From Flammeovirgaceae bacterium (GTDB lineage Bacteria; Bacteroidota; Bacteroidia; Cytophagales; Cyclobacteriaceae), in NCBI GenBank assembly GCA_024638265.1, contig JAHEKQ010000022.1, forward strand, positions 1 to 42,687: 42,687 nt of DNA, written 5' to 3'. The notes under the pieces are model-generated. The model searched no databases and was not told the origin of the DNA. It saw only the letters and a list, made by a program, of their open reading frames with translations. The translations under genes were made by a program, and so were the position numbers. This document shows positions 26,356 through 36,106 of this stretch, in pieces; positions within the stretch are counted from its first letter, which is position 1, and each line of letters begins with the position of its first letter.

Positions 26356-26982
26356 CTACTGTTTTTGTAATACTTGAACATACCGGACTATTTTCCATCG
26401 CTCTTCAGGGCTTAGCTGGGAGGCATGTGGCCACATTCTTCCCTTACCGTGGGTAATTACGTGGAAAATATGACCTCCGGGCTTGTCAACTACAGCCGCT
26501 GATTTATAGGAGGTAACTCCTCCATATACCTCTCCTACCTTTCCTGGTTCTACACCCTGGTCACCATGACAATGAGAGCAAAATCTTGTATAGAGTACTT
26601 TTCCCTCGGCCACTACCTCAGCCGTAGAGTCAAGCGGGTTTACCAGAAGCCTGGCTGCCATTTCAAGGCTGTCCTTTGGAATACGGTAGGGAAGATAACC
26701 GCCACGTGACCTCGGAACTGAATTTTCCGGGGGAACACGCATCGTCATCCCATTGGGATTGTTCGGGTTGGAATTATAGTATTCACCAACACCATTTTCC
26801 AGGGAACTTACCCAGGCACCTGAGCTCTCATCTGTTATTTGTGTAAGTGGCTCGTAGGGTACCGAGTGGTACATGTTGGGTGCGTACTCTCTTCCTGGAT
26901 CATCCTTACCGGCTCCGCAGGAAGCTAAAATAAGTCCACCGGCTAGAAAAAGGGTTATATGTGATAATTTCATATACTTCAT
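26356..26982 (-). CDS. actE: Alternative complex III monoheme cytochrome c subunit ActE
   Basis: Lipid-anchored periplasmic cytochrome. With the start at 26982 the protein has 208 residues and begins MKYMKLSH; the lipobox LILASC at about 18-23 gives a signal peptidase II site. An earlier ATG-frame start at 27024 would overlap actD by 35 bp and place 14 extra residues before the signal, so I reject it; 26973 is also possible. The single heme motif is CSHCH, and PGKVGEVYGG follows as in the family. It accepts electrons inside Act and may hand them on to the oxidase. Confidence 0.92.
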   Translation of the reverse strand: MKYMKLSHITLFLAGGLILASCGAGKDDPGREYAPNMYHSVPYEPLTQITDESSGAWVSSLENGVGEYYNSNPNNPNGMTMRVPPENSVPRSRGGYLPYRIPKDSLEMAARLLVNPLDSTAEVVAEGKVLYTRFCSHCHGDQGVEPGKVGEVYGGVTSYKSAAVVDKPGGHIFHVITHGKGRMWPHASQLSPEERWKIVRYVQVLQKQ

Positions 26983-26989
26983 CAGAAGA

Positions 26990-27517
26990 TTAGTCAAAAT
27001 TTTTGTCATTAACTTCAGAGGCACCGGTCTCTTCCAACACTTTTGCGATCTCTTCCCGGCTCATTTTATTTTTGGCGAGGTCAACAGCCATCACCAACTT
27101 ATCATCTGTGATCCTGATGTCAAAAATCCTGGGTTTCTTATAGGGTTTAAGATCACTGACGATCATAAAGGTCCCCACCATGCCCAATGCTGCCAGCAAA
27201 ACAGTCAATTCAAATGTCACAGGAATAAATGGGGGAATTGAAAAGAAGTCCTTTCCGCCGATAATCATAGGCCAGTCAAGTCCCATCATACCAATCTGCA
27301 TGGTGAGAGCAAGGAGTGTTCCCGTCATACCAAAAAAGAAAGCGGCAATGGGAAGGCGTGTTCGCCGGTACCCTAGCACTTCCTCCAGTGTATGAACCGG
27401 GTAGGGGGTGAATACTTCATAAATTTTGACCCCGGAATCCCTTACGGTCTTCACCGCCTTAAGAAGAACATCCTCCTCTTCGTAAACTCCCAGTATAAAA
27501 TTCTTATCTGCTTCCAT
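26990..27517 (-). CDS. actD: Alternative complex III subunit ActD (DUF3341)
   Basis: Small membrane subunit of 175 residues. The N-terminal cytoplasmic domain has the typical GVYEEEDVLLKAVKTVRDSG opening and FTPYPVHTLEEVLGY (about 38-52). Two transmembrane helices follow (about 57-80 and 98-120). It carries no cofactor and sits next to ActC and ActF in the known complex. The gene is 11 bp after actC. Confidence 0.93.
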   Translation of the reverse strand: MEADKNFILGVYEEEDVLLKAVKTVRDSGVKIYEVFTPYPVHTLEEVLGYRRTRLPIAAFFFGMTGTLLALTMQIGMMGLDWPMIIGGKDFFSIPPFIPVTFELTVLLAALGMVGTFMIVSDLKPYKKPRIFDIRITDDKLVMAVDLAKNKMSREEIAKVLEETGASEVNDKNFD

Positions 27518-27528
27518 ATTCTTGCGGA

Positions 27529-28893
27529 TTACAGTTTTTCTGAATCGGTTTTAATAATACTCTTTACTTCAGCAATGTTGATCACCGGGAAAAATTTGGA
27601 GAACAACAGGAATGCAGTGAAGAAAAAGCCAAATGAGAACAGGTAAACTCCCACATCATACTTAGTGGGGAAGAACATCGCCCAACTCGAAGGAAGGTAA
27701 TCCCTGTGCAGGGAAGTTACGATGATCACAAATCTTTCAAACCACATTCCAATGTTCACGATTATCGAAAGGATAAAAGTGGCAACAATGCTGGTTCTTA
27801 TTTTCTTGACCCAGAACAGCTGAGGTGAGATCACATTACAGGTCATCATCGTCCAGTATGCCCACCAGTAAGGACCACTCACTCGATTCAGGAAGGCATA
27901 TTGTTCTGCCTGCACGCCTGAATACCAAGCGATGAATAATTCAGTGATGTAAGCAATACCCACAATTGATCCGGTAATGATGATGACAATATTCATCAGT
28001 TCGATGTGGCCAATCGTTATGTAGTCTTCAAGTTTGAACATGGCCCTGGTAACGATCATCAATGTCAATACCATGGCAAATCCGGAGAAAATCGCTCCTG
28101 CCACAAAGTAAGGAGGGAAGATAGTCGTGTGCCATCCCGGAATAACCGATGTTGCAAAGTCAAAGGATACAATAGTATGCACTGAAAGTACAAGGGGTGT
28201 TGCGAGACCCGCAAGGATGAGTGCTACTGACTCATATCGCATCCATGCTTTGGCACCTCCCGTCCAGCCAAAGCTTAAAGCTCCGTAAACGGCTTGTGAA
28301 ATCTTATTTTTTGCCCGGTCACGGATGGTAGCAAAATCGGGGATCAGTCCGATATACCAGAAGACCAGTGAAACCGTGAAATAGGTTGATATCGCAAATA
28401 CGTCCCATAGAAGTGGTGAATTAAAATTCACCCACAGCGATCCAAATGTGTTGGGGAGTGGTAAAGCCCAATAAAATCCCAACCAAAGCCTTCCCATATG
28501 GAAGAGCGGGAACATCGCAGCACAGATAACGGCGAAAATTGTCATCGCTTCAGCGGCGCGGTTAATGGACATACGCCATTTCTGACGGAACAGCAGGAGA
28601 ATCGCTGAGATTAGCGTTCCAGCGTGTCCGATACCGACCCACCACACGAAATTGGTGATATCCCAGGCCCATCCAACGGTTTTGTTAAGACCCCAGACAC
28701 CGATTCCCTCCCACAGAAGGACGAAAGTGGCATAAGCACCCAATGCAAGAGCTGTAAGGCTGATGGCCATTCCCATCATCCAACTCCTGGTTGGTTTCCC
28801 TTCGACTTGTCTGCAGATATCCTCGGTTACATCGTGAATAGACTTCCCGCTGGTGACTAGAGGTGTTCTTACTGGTGAAGTGACTGATGACAT
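27529..28893 (-). CDS. actC: Alternative complex III NrfD-like membrane subunit ActC
   Basis: Integral membrane protein of 454 residues with about ten helices, of the NrfD/PsrC family. It holds the quinol-oxidising site and docks onto the iron-sulfur subunit ActB. The motifs [20 protein letters not shown] (about 85-104) and [27 protein letters not shown] (about 245-270) are characteristic. It is 11 bp after actB and 11 bp before actD. Confidence 0.95.
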   Translation of the reverse strand: MSSVTSPVRTPLVTSGKSIHDVTEDICRQVEGKPTRSWMMGMAISLTALALGAYATFVLLWEGIGVWGLNKTVGWAWDITNFVWWVGIGHAGTLISAILLLFRQKWRMSINRAAEAMTIFAVICAAMFPLFHMGRLWLGFYWALPLPNTFGSLWVNFNSPLLWDVFAISTYFTVSLVFWYIGLIPDFATIRDRAKNKISQAVYGALSFGWTGGAKAWMRYESVALILAGLATPLVLSVHTIVSFDFATSVIPGWHTTIFPPYFVAGAIFSGFAMVLTLMIVTRAMFKLEDYITIGHIELMNIVIIITGSIVGIAYITELFIAWYSGVQAEQYAFLNRVSGPYWWAYWTMMTCNVISPQLFWVKKIRTSIVATFILSIIVNIGMWFERFVIIVTSLHRDYLPSSWAMFFPTKYDVGVYLFSFGFFFTAFLLFSKFFPVINIAEVKSIIKTDSEKL

Positions 28894-28904
28894 ACTATCT
28901 TATA

Positions 28905-31900
28905 TTAAGCTTTATCTTTATTTCTGATCTTAGTGAGGTAAAGTACGTTGGGTTTCACACCAATTTCCTCGAGAACCGCATAAGCCCTCTCCTCACCTAC
29001 TTCTTTATCTATCTTGTCTGTCGATGTCTGAATCTTCAGCATCTTACTAATCTTACTTTCAGGATTGGCAATATCCCCGAAAACAATCGCGTCAGCGGGA
29101 CAAGCACTGGCACATGCCGTGTTGATGTCTGAATCATTAAGTTTCCTTCTCTCCTTCTTCGCCTCGAGTTTACCATACTGAATCCTCTGAACACAGAGAG
29201 AACATTTTTCCATCACTCCCCTGGATCGTACGGTTACATCAGGATTGAGGACCATCTTACCAAGATCGGAGTTCATAGATGTATTGGCATCTGAGAATTG
29301 CTTGTTGTCGTGATACTTGAACCAGTTGAACCTGCGCACTTTATAGGGACAGTTATTAGCACAATACCTTGTACCAATACACCTGTTGTAAGCCATCATA
29401 TTAAGACCTTCTGTACTGTGCGTTGTGGCCGCAACCGGGCAAACCGTTTCGCAAGGCGCATTATTGCAATGCTGACACATCATGGGCTGGAAGGTAACTT
29501 CGGGGTTGGCCGCCGCCTTTTCAAGTCCGTTGAGATCTTCGGCATCAGCATCAGAGCTGTAGTACCTGTCGATCCTTATCCAGTGCATCTCCCGCCTGTT
29601 TATAACCTCTTCCCTTCCAACTACGGGAATATTGTTCTCTACCTGGCATGCAATTGTACATGCCCCACAACCGGTACAGGAATTAAGATCAATAGCGAGG
29701 CCCCAATGATGATCAGGATATTCATGACCTTTCCAGAGTGAAATTTTTCCGGGTTCAGATTCTCCCGATTCCTCCTGCCAGGTGGCAATATGGGGTCGGT
29801 GCCTTCCGGCAAAAGCATCGGTCTTGTAGTCTTCGAGGGTGGCTTCCTGAATCACAGTATCACGACCCATATAGGTTTCATGAGTCTGTGTCCTGGCCAC
29901 CTGGTATTTGTTCTCCGAGGCTGTGAGAGTTACCCCACTTAATACATAATAAGAACGGTGTCCGTTGATTACCGAAGTTAGCGGGTAGGCATTCTTACCT
30001 ATGTTATCCGCCACCTTACCGGCTTGTGTCCTTCCATAGCCCAGGGCAAGACCAATCGTACCGGGCGCCTGGCCGGGTTGGATGATCACCGGCAGCTCCA
30101 TAGTGGTATTTCCTACGGTGAGATTAACCATGTTCCAGGGAATACCTTCCTGCTGAACAATTCCATTGGCGCTGGCAAATGATTGTGACACCGTTACGTA
30201 GTTATCCCAGGTAGCCTTGGTGATTGGGTCAGGCATTTCTTGCAACCAGGGATTATTCGCCTGGGTACCGTCACCTACACCCGCTTTAAAATATAAAGCA
30301 AGTTCCAGCTCAGATCCTTTGTAATTGGAAGCGATACTGGACGCTGCTGCCACAATATCCCCTGCAAAGGCACCGGTCTCCGTGGTTTCCTCTTCCATTT
30401 TAGAGGAGTCTGTATAAACCCCGTCGTGAAGACAGCTATCCCAGAACATCTGGAAGTCCATAAACTTATCCTGGTTGGGATAATATGCTTCTTTCCAGCG
30501 CGCCTTTACAAATTCAAAGTAGTTGCTATCCTGACCGGCCCATGACAACAAACTCGATTCGCTCTGACGAGTATCGAATAATCTCGTGATGGTGGGTTGA
30601 ACCAAATTGAGAACACCCGGACGCGGTTCAACGTCGCCCCATGACTCCAGAAAATGGTCGGTGGGTGCAACATGTGAACAAGCCTCGGCCGTTTCATCCT
30701 TTAAACCTGCGGTAGATAATGTAAGTGCTGACTTTGATAATGCTTCGGCAATTTCTGCTCCCCTTGGATGATTGAATATGGGGTTACAGTCCATAAAAAT
30801 GACTGATGCAACAGAGCCAGATTTAAGGTCAGCGACAAATTTAGTCATCGAAGCATCATCTCCCTTCCTGTAATTGGAATGATTCCTTAAATCAATAGTG
30901 CTTCCGTAATTGTTGAGCAGGTCGTTGATTGCATTCACAAGTACCTGAACGGCTGGATCGTTTGAGCCGGATACTACAAGGGATTTACCCCTGTTTGCCC
31001 AGAGCTCGTCGGCGGCTTTCTTGATATGATCAGCATCCTTCGCTCCACCTGCACTGGCAGCACCGGCTTTTGAGGCAATTGCATTATAAAGAGCTGCTAC
31101 AACAGGTCCCTGCCTAGAAGGCTTAATGGGCACCCTGAAATCTGCATTGGCACCTGTCACCGAGAGATTACTCTCATAGTGGTAATGCCTTGACATGCTC
31201 CTGTTGTTGGAGTTGATTTTCCTGGTTTGGCTATACTGCTTTGCGTATTCTATGGGGGAAAGCCAGGTAGCGAGGAAATCAGCATCAAAACTGACGATCA
31301 CATTCGCCTTGCTGAAATCGTAAGAAGGCAAAGCTGCTTTTCCAAACGATTCTTCATTGGCTTTCAATATTCCCGCTGCTGACTGCGTGTCATAAGTAAC
31401 AACTTCAGTGGACGGGTATTTTTGGACAAAGGCGTCGATTGCTGCCCTGGTTGAAGGACTCATCACCGTATTTGTCACAACCCTAACAGGACCTGCGGCA
31501 AGTTTGGCCTTCACGTCTGCATCAAAACTATCCCAATCAGTGGACTCACCATTAATCGTTGGATTCTTGTACCTGGCATCGTCATAAAGTGAGAGGACAC
31601 TGGCCTCTACCTGGGCACTGGTACCGCCACGTGTGATATCCGAAAGAGTATTTCCCTCGATCTTTATGGGTCGCCCTTCCCTGGTTTTAACCAGGATACT
31701 GCAATAGTTACCACCACTAGCGTAAGTGGAGGCATAATAATTAGGAATACCCGGATCAACATCTACGGGTTTATTTAGGTAGGGGATGGCTTTCCTTACG
31801 GGAGCCTCACAGGCAGCAACTGAGGCAGCTGCAATACTGAACCCCATCATCTTGAGAAAATCTCTCCTGCTGCTTCCATTAGTCTCCTCACCCGGTAGTG

Positions 31901-32000
31901 GCAATTTTTCTGCAAACTCCCTGTCGGCATATTTCACGTAGCCCGGGTCGTTTGTGAGTTGCTCTAATCCTTTCCAGTATTTCTTTTTGGTTTCTTTCAT
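28905..32000 (-). CDS. actB: Alternative complex III molybdopterin-oxidoreductase-like iron-sulfur subunit ActB
   Basis: Large periplasmic subunit of 1031 residues. The N-terminus contains the twin-arginine motif SRRDFLKMM (about 43-51) preceded by about 40 residues, the TAT-variant arrangement known for ActB. The first three quarters resemble a molybdopterin oxidoreductase that has lost its cofactor. The last quarter (about 770-970) carries four cysteine groups, CTGCGACTIAC, CQHCNNAPCETVC, CIGTRYCANNC and CSLCVQRI...CASAC, for one 3Fe-4S and three 4Fe-4S clusters. It passes electrons from ActC to the cytochromes. It starts 43 bp after actA. Confidence 0.95.
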   Translation of the reverse strand: MKETKKKYWKGLEQLTNDPGYVKYADREFAEKLPLPGEETNGSSRRDFLKMMGFSIAAASVAACEAPVRKAIPYLNKPVDVDPGIPNYYASTYASGGNYCSILVKTREGRPIKIEGNTLSDITRGGTSAQVEASVLSLYDDARYKNPTINGESTDWDSFDADVKAKLAAGPVRVVTNTVMSPSTRAAIDAFVQKYPSTEVVTYDTQSAAGILKANEESFGKAALPSYDFSKANVIVSFDADFLATWLSPIEYAKQYSQTRKINSNNRSMSRHYHYESNLSVTGANADFRVPIKPSRQGPVVAALYNAIASKAGAASAGGAKDADHIKKAADELWANRGKSLVVSGSNDPAVQVLVNAINDLLNNYGSTIDLRNHSNYRKGDDASMTKFVADLKSGSVASVIFMDCNPIFNHPRGAEIAEALSKSALTLSTAGLKDETAEACSHVAPTDHFLESWGDVEPRPGVLNLVQPTITRLFDTRQSESSLLSWAGQDSNYFEFVKARWKEAYYPNQDKFMDFQMFWDSCLHDGVYTDSSKMEEETTETGAFAGDIVAAASSIASNYKGSELELALYFKAGVGDGTQANNPWLQEMPDPITKATWDNYVTVSQSFASANGIVQQEGIPWNMVNLTVGNTTMELPVIIQPGQAPGTIGLALGYGRTQAGKVADNIGKNAYPLTSVINGHRSYYVLSGVTLTASENKYQVARTQTHETYMGRDTVIQEATLEDYKTDAFAGRHRPHIATWQEESGESEPGKISLWKGHEYPDHHWGLAIDLNSCTGCGACTIACQVENNIPVVGREEVINRREMHWIRIDRYYSSDADAEDLNGLEKAAANPEVTFQPMMCQHCNNAPCETVCPVAATTHSTEGLNMMAYNRCIGTRYCANNCPYKVRRFNWFKYHDNKQFSDANTSMNSDLGKMVLNPDVTVRSRGVMEKCSLCVQRIQYGKLEAKKERRKLNDSDINTACASACPADAIVFGDIANPESKISKMLKIQTSTDKIDKEVGEERAYAVLEEIGVKPNVLYLTKIRNKDKA

Positions 32001-32043
32001 CTTAAAAGATCGTCGAATAAAACTTATGCTGATCTACTTCTGA

Positions 32044-33276
32044 TTAATAATGACACTTGGCACATTCAAGTCCACCAATGTCTTCCACTGTCATTTTTTC
32101 TCCCTTGTGATATTCAAGCAGCTTTTCGTAGTAAGCATTATCCTTGGTATTCACTTCCGTAGTTCTATGACATTCAATACACCATCCCATGGTGAGGAGG
32201 CTGTGCTGCTCAACCACTTCCATTTCTTCGATGGCACCGTGGCACGTCTGGCATTCAAGGTCAGCAACCTGGACATGTTGAGCATGGTTGAAGTATGCCA
32301 GATCAGGCAGGTTGTGTATTCTCACCCATTCGATGGGTTGTTCGTTTTCGAGTGCAGCGTATATCTTCTGAATTTCAGGACTTTCCGGCTTGATAGCAGA
32401 GTGGCAATTCATACAAATATTGGCAGATGGGATATTGGCACTCTTTGATTTCCTTACCCCGGTATGACAATAATTACAGTCAATTTCATATTGACCTGCG
32501 TGTAATTCGTGTGAGTAAGCTATGGGTTGTGTTGGAGCGTAACCCCTTTGGATACCAACATTGTAAAGACCATTAATAACACCTTTTGCTACAAGTGCAG
32601 TCAAAATAAAGGTGGCAAGGAAGATGAATGCCTTGCTTCGCATCATCGAACCAAGTGAGAATCTTTGATCGACCAGTTCCCGATCCTCCTCATCCATCTC
32701 TCCCTGCTGGTTAAGGTACCTCTTCATGATATTCAGAATGAGTACCAGTACTCCCAGTATCAAGAGGAGAACTACAATCAGTCCAATAACAATTACGTTA
32801 AGGTACTCTGTAGGCACTGTACCGCCGGCAGCAGCTGCGCCCCCTCCTTCTGCTGTGGGATCCGCTGCAACTACTTCAGGCCCCTTGATCGTTTCATCCT
32901 GTACATAAGCAAGGATATCCATGATCTGTTCATCCTCCAGAGCAAAGGCGGTCATGTATACACCATATTCCTCGAACAGGTCTACGGCATATTGATCACC
33001 ACTCTGGATGACTCGGGTAGGATTTTTAATAAATGCTTTTATCCAATCAATCGACGGCGCCCTGTCGTACACATTGGCAAGCGCAGGACCAACCATTTTC
33101 TCATGAATGTTATGACATGATTTACAGTTAGCGCTGAATAGTGACTTACCTGCTGCGATTGCAGCCGGGTCCGTGCTGATACTATCCTCCTGTGCGAAGG
33201 CCTGATTGGAAAAAGAGAAGAAGAGCACTCCGAACATAATGGTAAGGAGTGAATTGTTAAGAATTCTTTTTCGCAT
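32044..33276 (-). CDS. actA: Alternative complex III multiheme cytochrome c ActA with N-terminal cytochrome c domain
   Basis: Cytochrome of 410 residues with six CxxCH motifs. After a signal peptide (1-28) comes a monoheme cytochrome c domain with CKSCH (51-55), then a proline/alanine-rich linker, a transmembrane helix (about 160-185), a second hydrophobic stretch (about 222-240) and the pentaheme domain with CNYCH, CMNCH, CQTCH, CIECH and CAKCH. Classic ActA has five hemes; the extra N-terminal domain is common in Bacteroidota and may serve as the built-in electron shuttle to the oxidase, whose subunit II here lacks a fused cytochrome. First gene of the operon; a promoter candidate lies 35-65 bp upstream. 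Confidence 0.95.
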   Translation of the reverse strand: MRKRILNNSLLTIMFGVLFFSFSNQAFAQEDSISTDPAAIAAGKSLFSANCKSCHNIHEKMVGPALANVYDRAPSIDWIKAFIKNPTRVIQSGDQYAVDLFEEYGVYMTAFALEDEQIMDILAYVQDETIKGPEVVAADPTAEGGGAAAAGGTVPTEYLNVIVIGLIVVLLLILGVLVLILNIMKRYLNQQGEMDEEDRELVDQRFSLGSMMRSKAFIFLATFILTALVAKGVINGLYNVGIQRGYAPTQPIAYSHELHAGQYEIDCNYCHTGVRKSKSANIPSANICMNCHSAIKPESPEIQKIYAALENEQPIEWVRIHNLPDLAYFNHAQHVQVADLECQTCHGAIEEMEVVEQHSLLTMGWCIECHRTTEVNTKDNAYYEKLLEYHKGEKMTVEDIGGLECAKCHY

Positions 33277-33310
33277 TCTTCGTTTTGTTAGGTAATGGTC
33301 TTTTCCGAGG

Positions 33311-33341
33311 CAAATCTAACTCCCGGACAAATATTTACCAA
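33311..33341 (-). promoter_or_regulatory. Candidate promoter of the act-cta operon
   Basis: Minus strand: TAGATTTG (33318-33311) matches TAnnTTTG exactly, with TTGG (33341-33338) 19 bp upstream as a near-match to the -33 TTTG. The predicted start lies about 28 nt before the actA ATG. The divergent spacer 33277-33578 otherwise holds the sigma-factor promoter and about 100 bp of AT-rich DNA. Confidence 0.6.
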
Positions 33342-33480
33342 CCCTCCATGTGTCTTTTTGGAAGGGGGGTAATATATCATGCAATTTTAACAGAAAAGTA
33401 AAAGTAAAATTAGAATCGGAACAAAAATACATCAAGGGTTAGTCTATTTAGAACCATTATAAACAGTGAATAGGGGCATG

Positions 33481-33512
33481 TTTCACGATCTGAACTTCAA
33501 ACCCTATATTTG
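33481..33512 (+). promoter_or_regulatory. Candidate promoter of the sigma factor gene
   Basis: TATATTTG at 33505-33512 is an exact -7 match; TTTC at 33481-33484, 20 bp upstream, is a 3/4 match to the -33 TTTG. Transcription would begin near 33518, about 60 nt before the sigma gene start. Confidence 0.6.
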
Positions 33513-33528
33513 CTGCATCGGAAAACTA

Positions 33529-33582
33529 ATGGGTGGTGGTTACCTCCATTTTAAATCAAGTATAAACGAACGACCGAGATGA
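33529..33582 (+). CDS. Possible 17-aa leader peptide overlapping the sigma factor start
   Basis: The first ATG after the predicted transcription start opens a short frame (MGGGYLHFKSSINERPR) whose stop codon overlaps the ATG of the sigma gene as ATGA. This is the layout of translational coupling. There is no conservation evidence, and such an ORF can arise by chance. Confidence 0.25.
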   Translation: MGGGYLHFKSSINERPR

Positions 33583-34118
33583 GTGAAAAGGAGATATTCG
33601 AAAGAGTATGCCAGGGAGATGAGAAGGCACTGGAATATCTCTATACAAAGTACTACAGGATGATGACCAAGATGGTAATCACCAATAGTGGTACCGAGCA
33701 GGAGGCCAAGGATATCTATCAGGAAGCTCTGTTGGTATTCTGGCAGAAGGCTACGAGTAAGAAACTTGTTCTTACTTCCAAGATCAGTACCTATGTGTAC
33801 AGCATTTGTCAGAATCTTTGGAGAAAAGAACTGGAGAGGAAGAAAAGGTTGAGCAGTGAGTCGAAAGATGGCTCCGAGTTCCAGGATCACGATAAGCAGG
33901 AAAAAGCTAGGATCATGCTGGAATGCATTAACCAACTCGGTGAAACCTGCAAGAAGGTTTTGATGTATTATTATTATGAAGGTATGTCGATGCAGGACAT
34001 TGCGGATAAATTAGGTTTTGCCAATACAAATACTGCAAAGACAAAAAAATACAAGTGTAAGAAAAAACTTGACGGTCTGGTGAAGTCACAGTATACAGAA
34101 CATGACTTCCTCGATTAA
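33579..34118 (+). CDS. ECF-type RNA polymerase sigma factor
   Basis: Sigma-70 family protein of 179 residues. Region 2 spans about 10-75 (ALEYLYTKYYRMMTKM, then DIYQEALLVFWQKA). Region 4 (about 115-170) has a helix-turn-helix in GMSMQDIADKLGFANTNTAKTKK. No region 3 or 1.1, so it is an ECF/group 4 member. The gene for a membrane protein with an anti-sigma-like N-terminus starts 10 bp after the stop. Its targets are unknown. It is divergent from the act operon, sharing a 302-bp spacer. Confidence 0.9.
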   Translation: MSEKEIFERVCQGDEKALEYLYTKYYRMMTKMVITNSGTEQEAKDIYQEALLVFWQKATSKKLVLTSKISTYVYSICQNLWRKELERKKRLSSESKDGSEFQDHDKQEKARIMLECINQLGETCKKVLMYYYYEGMSMQDIADKLGFANTNTAKTKKYKCKKKLDGLVKSQYTEHDFLD

Positions 34119-34128
34119 TTGATTTGAA

Positions 34129-35022
34129 ATGAGTATAGAAGACAGAATAGCGGCATATTTTGACGGAGAACTGACTCCCGATCAAAGGACAGCTCTGGAA
34201 ACAGAACTCTCCTCGAATCCTGAATTGAAAAAGGAGTTCGATTTCCAGTCAGATATAATAGACGGTATTCGCGAAGCGAGGAAAGTTGAGCTGAAAACCA
34301 TGCTTAACAATGTGCCTGTAGGTGCTGCAGGCACAGGGGGATCAGATAAACTTATCCAGTACGGATCGATCGTTGCCATTTCTGTTATTATCGGATTTGG
34401 CATTTATTTCTTCTGGCCCAAGGATCAGATTGAATCAATGAAAGACGAAACCCCAATGACTGAGGAGTTGGTTGAGGAGGCTATAGCAGAAGATAAAGGT
34501 ACAGCGATAAGAGAAGATCTAACAGAAGAAAGTCCAACTGAAGAATCCACTGATGTTGAACCTGTTGAAATTGAATCAGCCGAACAGTCTCCTGTTATGG
34601 AAGAATCCACGGAAGAACCTGGTTCAGAGGATACCAAAGATATTAATACCGAGAGTGCCAGGCCTACTATTCCTGAAAACCTCAATGTGGAAGATACCTC
34701 GGATCCCGATGCCCCTGAAAATAACCTGACGGGGAAAACAGATTACGGAGCAGAACCTATTATCGCAGAAATCAATGCGGATTCCAGGAAATACAATTTC
34801 CACTATAAATTTGCCTCAGGTAAACTCGTACTCTACGGTGAATTCAACGAGACCTATGAAATACTTGATTTCATGCAAAACGACGAAAGGGAGGTATACC
34901 TCTATTATTCAGGCGAATTTTATCCCTTGAATCTCAATCAGGTGGAGATTGCACCTCTAAAAAATATTACGGATCAGTCGGTTGTTACCGATTTGGAAAC
35001 CAGACGAAAATCAGGTCAGTAA
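34129..35022 (+). CDS. Probable membrane-bound anti-sigma factor
   Basis: Protein of 297 residues. The N-terminal 65 residues (IAAYFDGELTPDQRTALETE...) follow the helical anti-sigma pattern D-G-E-L-s-x-x-x-R...E, but without zinc-binding Cys/His residues. One transmembrane helix lies at about 84-100, then an acidic Glu/Ser/Thr-rich linker (about 105-205) and a small beta-rich periplasmic domain (about 210-290). Position, spacing and topology support control of the upstream ECF sigma factor by sequestration at the membrane. The sensed signal is unknown. The acidic linker could be a site for regulated proteolysis. Confidence 0.75.
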   Translation: MSIEDRIAAYFDGELTPDQRTALETELSSNPELKKEFDFQSDIIDGIREARKVELKTMLNNVPVGAAGTGGSDKLIQYGSIVAISVIIGFGIYFFWPKDQIESMKDETPMTEELVEEAIAEDKGTAIREDLTEESPTEESTDVEPVEIESAEQSPVMEESTEEPGSEDTKDINTESARPTIPENLNVEDTSDPDAPENNLTGKTDYGAEPIIAEINADSRKYNFHYKFASGKLVLYGEFNETYEILDFMQNDEREVYLYYSGEFYPLNLNQVEIAPLKNITDQSVVTDLETRRKSGQ

Positions 35023-35030
35023 ATGATCTT

Positions 35031-35059
35031 AAAGCCCGGCCTAAACCGGGCTTTTGTTT
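35031..35059 (+). terminator. Rho-independent terminator after the sigma/anti-sigma pair
   Basis: AAAGCCCGG (35031-35039) pairs perfectly with CCGGGCTTT (35046-35054) around a 6-nt loop and runs into TGTTTT. It closes the sigma/anti-sigma unit before fabH. Confidence 0.85.
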
Positions 35060-35105
35060 TGAATATCGGCGATATTTTTGGATATTTTGTCCGAGATCAT
35101 AGCAC

Positions 35106-36104
35106 ATGAAATACTCCAGAATTTCAGGTATGGGCCATCACCTCCCCGAGCAGGTGGTCACAAACAAAGACCTGGAAAAAATTATTGACACCAATGATGA
35201 ATGGATCGTGGAACGTACGGGCATCCATACCCGGAGATTCATAGACCCCGAGAAAGATACTCTTGCTAACATGGCCGCCAAAGCCAGCCGTAAGGCCTTA
35301 GATCGAGCTGGGCTCAAAACTCAGGATATCGATTTTATCGTTTTTGCCACTATTACCCCTGACTACTTCTTTCCCGGATCCGGCGTATTGCTGCAGCGGG
35401 AACTGGGACTGGAAAGTATTGGCGCCCTGGATATCAGGAATGCATGCTCTGGATTTATCTACGCGCTTTCAGTTGCTGATCAGTATATAAAATCCGGTAT
35501 GTACAATAACATCCTGGTGATTGGAGGGGAAATTCAAAGTACGGCACTCGACCTGTCCACCCGTGGACGAAATACTGCAGTCATTTTCGGAGATGGAGTC
35601 GGGGCAGCAGTCCTGACTTCCTCTGATAGTGCGGGTATTCACAGCACACATCTTCATTCTGATGGTAACTATGCTGAGGAACTATATGTCCGCGATCCCG
35701 GTAGCAGCCGGCCGCGAGAAGAGCGACAACCTGAGCAAATACTGGACACATCCGGTTATAAGGTATATATGAACGGAAATATGGTATTCAAACATGCCGT
35801 GGTGCGATTTACCGAGGTGATCGGTGAAGCATTGGAGACGAATGGGAAGGCAGCAGACGACATTGATCTGCTGATTCCACACCAGGCAAACTTGAGGATC
35901 AGCCAGTTTATTCAGAAAAGGATGAAGCTCAGCGACGATCAAGTGTTTAATAATATACAGAGAGTAGGAAATACAACTGCTGCCTCCATACCCATTGCCA
36001 TGAGCGAAGCCCTCGAAGAGGGTAGAATCTCTGAAGGTGATTTAATTTGCCTCGCGGCATTTGGCAGTGGTTTCACTTGGGCATCCGCCCTTATAACGTG
36101 GTAA
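35106..36104 (+). CDS. fabH: 3-oxoacyl-ACP synthase III (KASIII)
   Basis: Condensing enzyme of 332 residues that starts fatty-acid synthesis by joining acyl-CoA and malonyl-ACP. The catalytic triad is readable: C114 in DIRNACSGF, His in LIPHQANLRI (about 258), and Asn in RVGNTTAASIP (about 288). GSGFTWAS near the C-terminus is the family glycine loop. It is not next to plsX or rpmF, the usual fabH partners, so it is probably a second copy serving branched, unusual or secondary acyl chains; that is inference. A 74-residue gene follows after 2 bp, then the S41 protease. Confidence 0.93.
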   Translation: MKYSRISGMGHHLPEQVVTNKDLEKIIDTNDEWIVERTGIHTRRFIDPEKDTLANMAAKASRKALDRAGLKTQDIDFIVFATITPDYFFPGSGVLLQRELGLESIGALDIRNACSGFIYALSVADQYIKSGMYNNILVIGGEIQSTALDLSTRGRNTAVIFGDGVGAAVLTSSDSAGIHSTHLHSDGNYAEELYVRDPGSSRPREERQPEQILDTSGYKVYMNGNMVFKHAVVRFTEVIGEALETNGKAADDIDLLIPHQANLRISQFIQKRMKLSDDQVFNNIQRVGNTTAASIPIAMSEALEEGRISEGDLICLAAFGSGFTWASALITW

Positions 36105-36106
36105 TA

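Noticed and set aside
26983-27024. Upstream start for actE giving 14 extra residues
   Set aside because: It would overlap actD and put a non-signal stretch before a clear lipoprotein signal.
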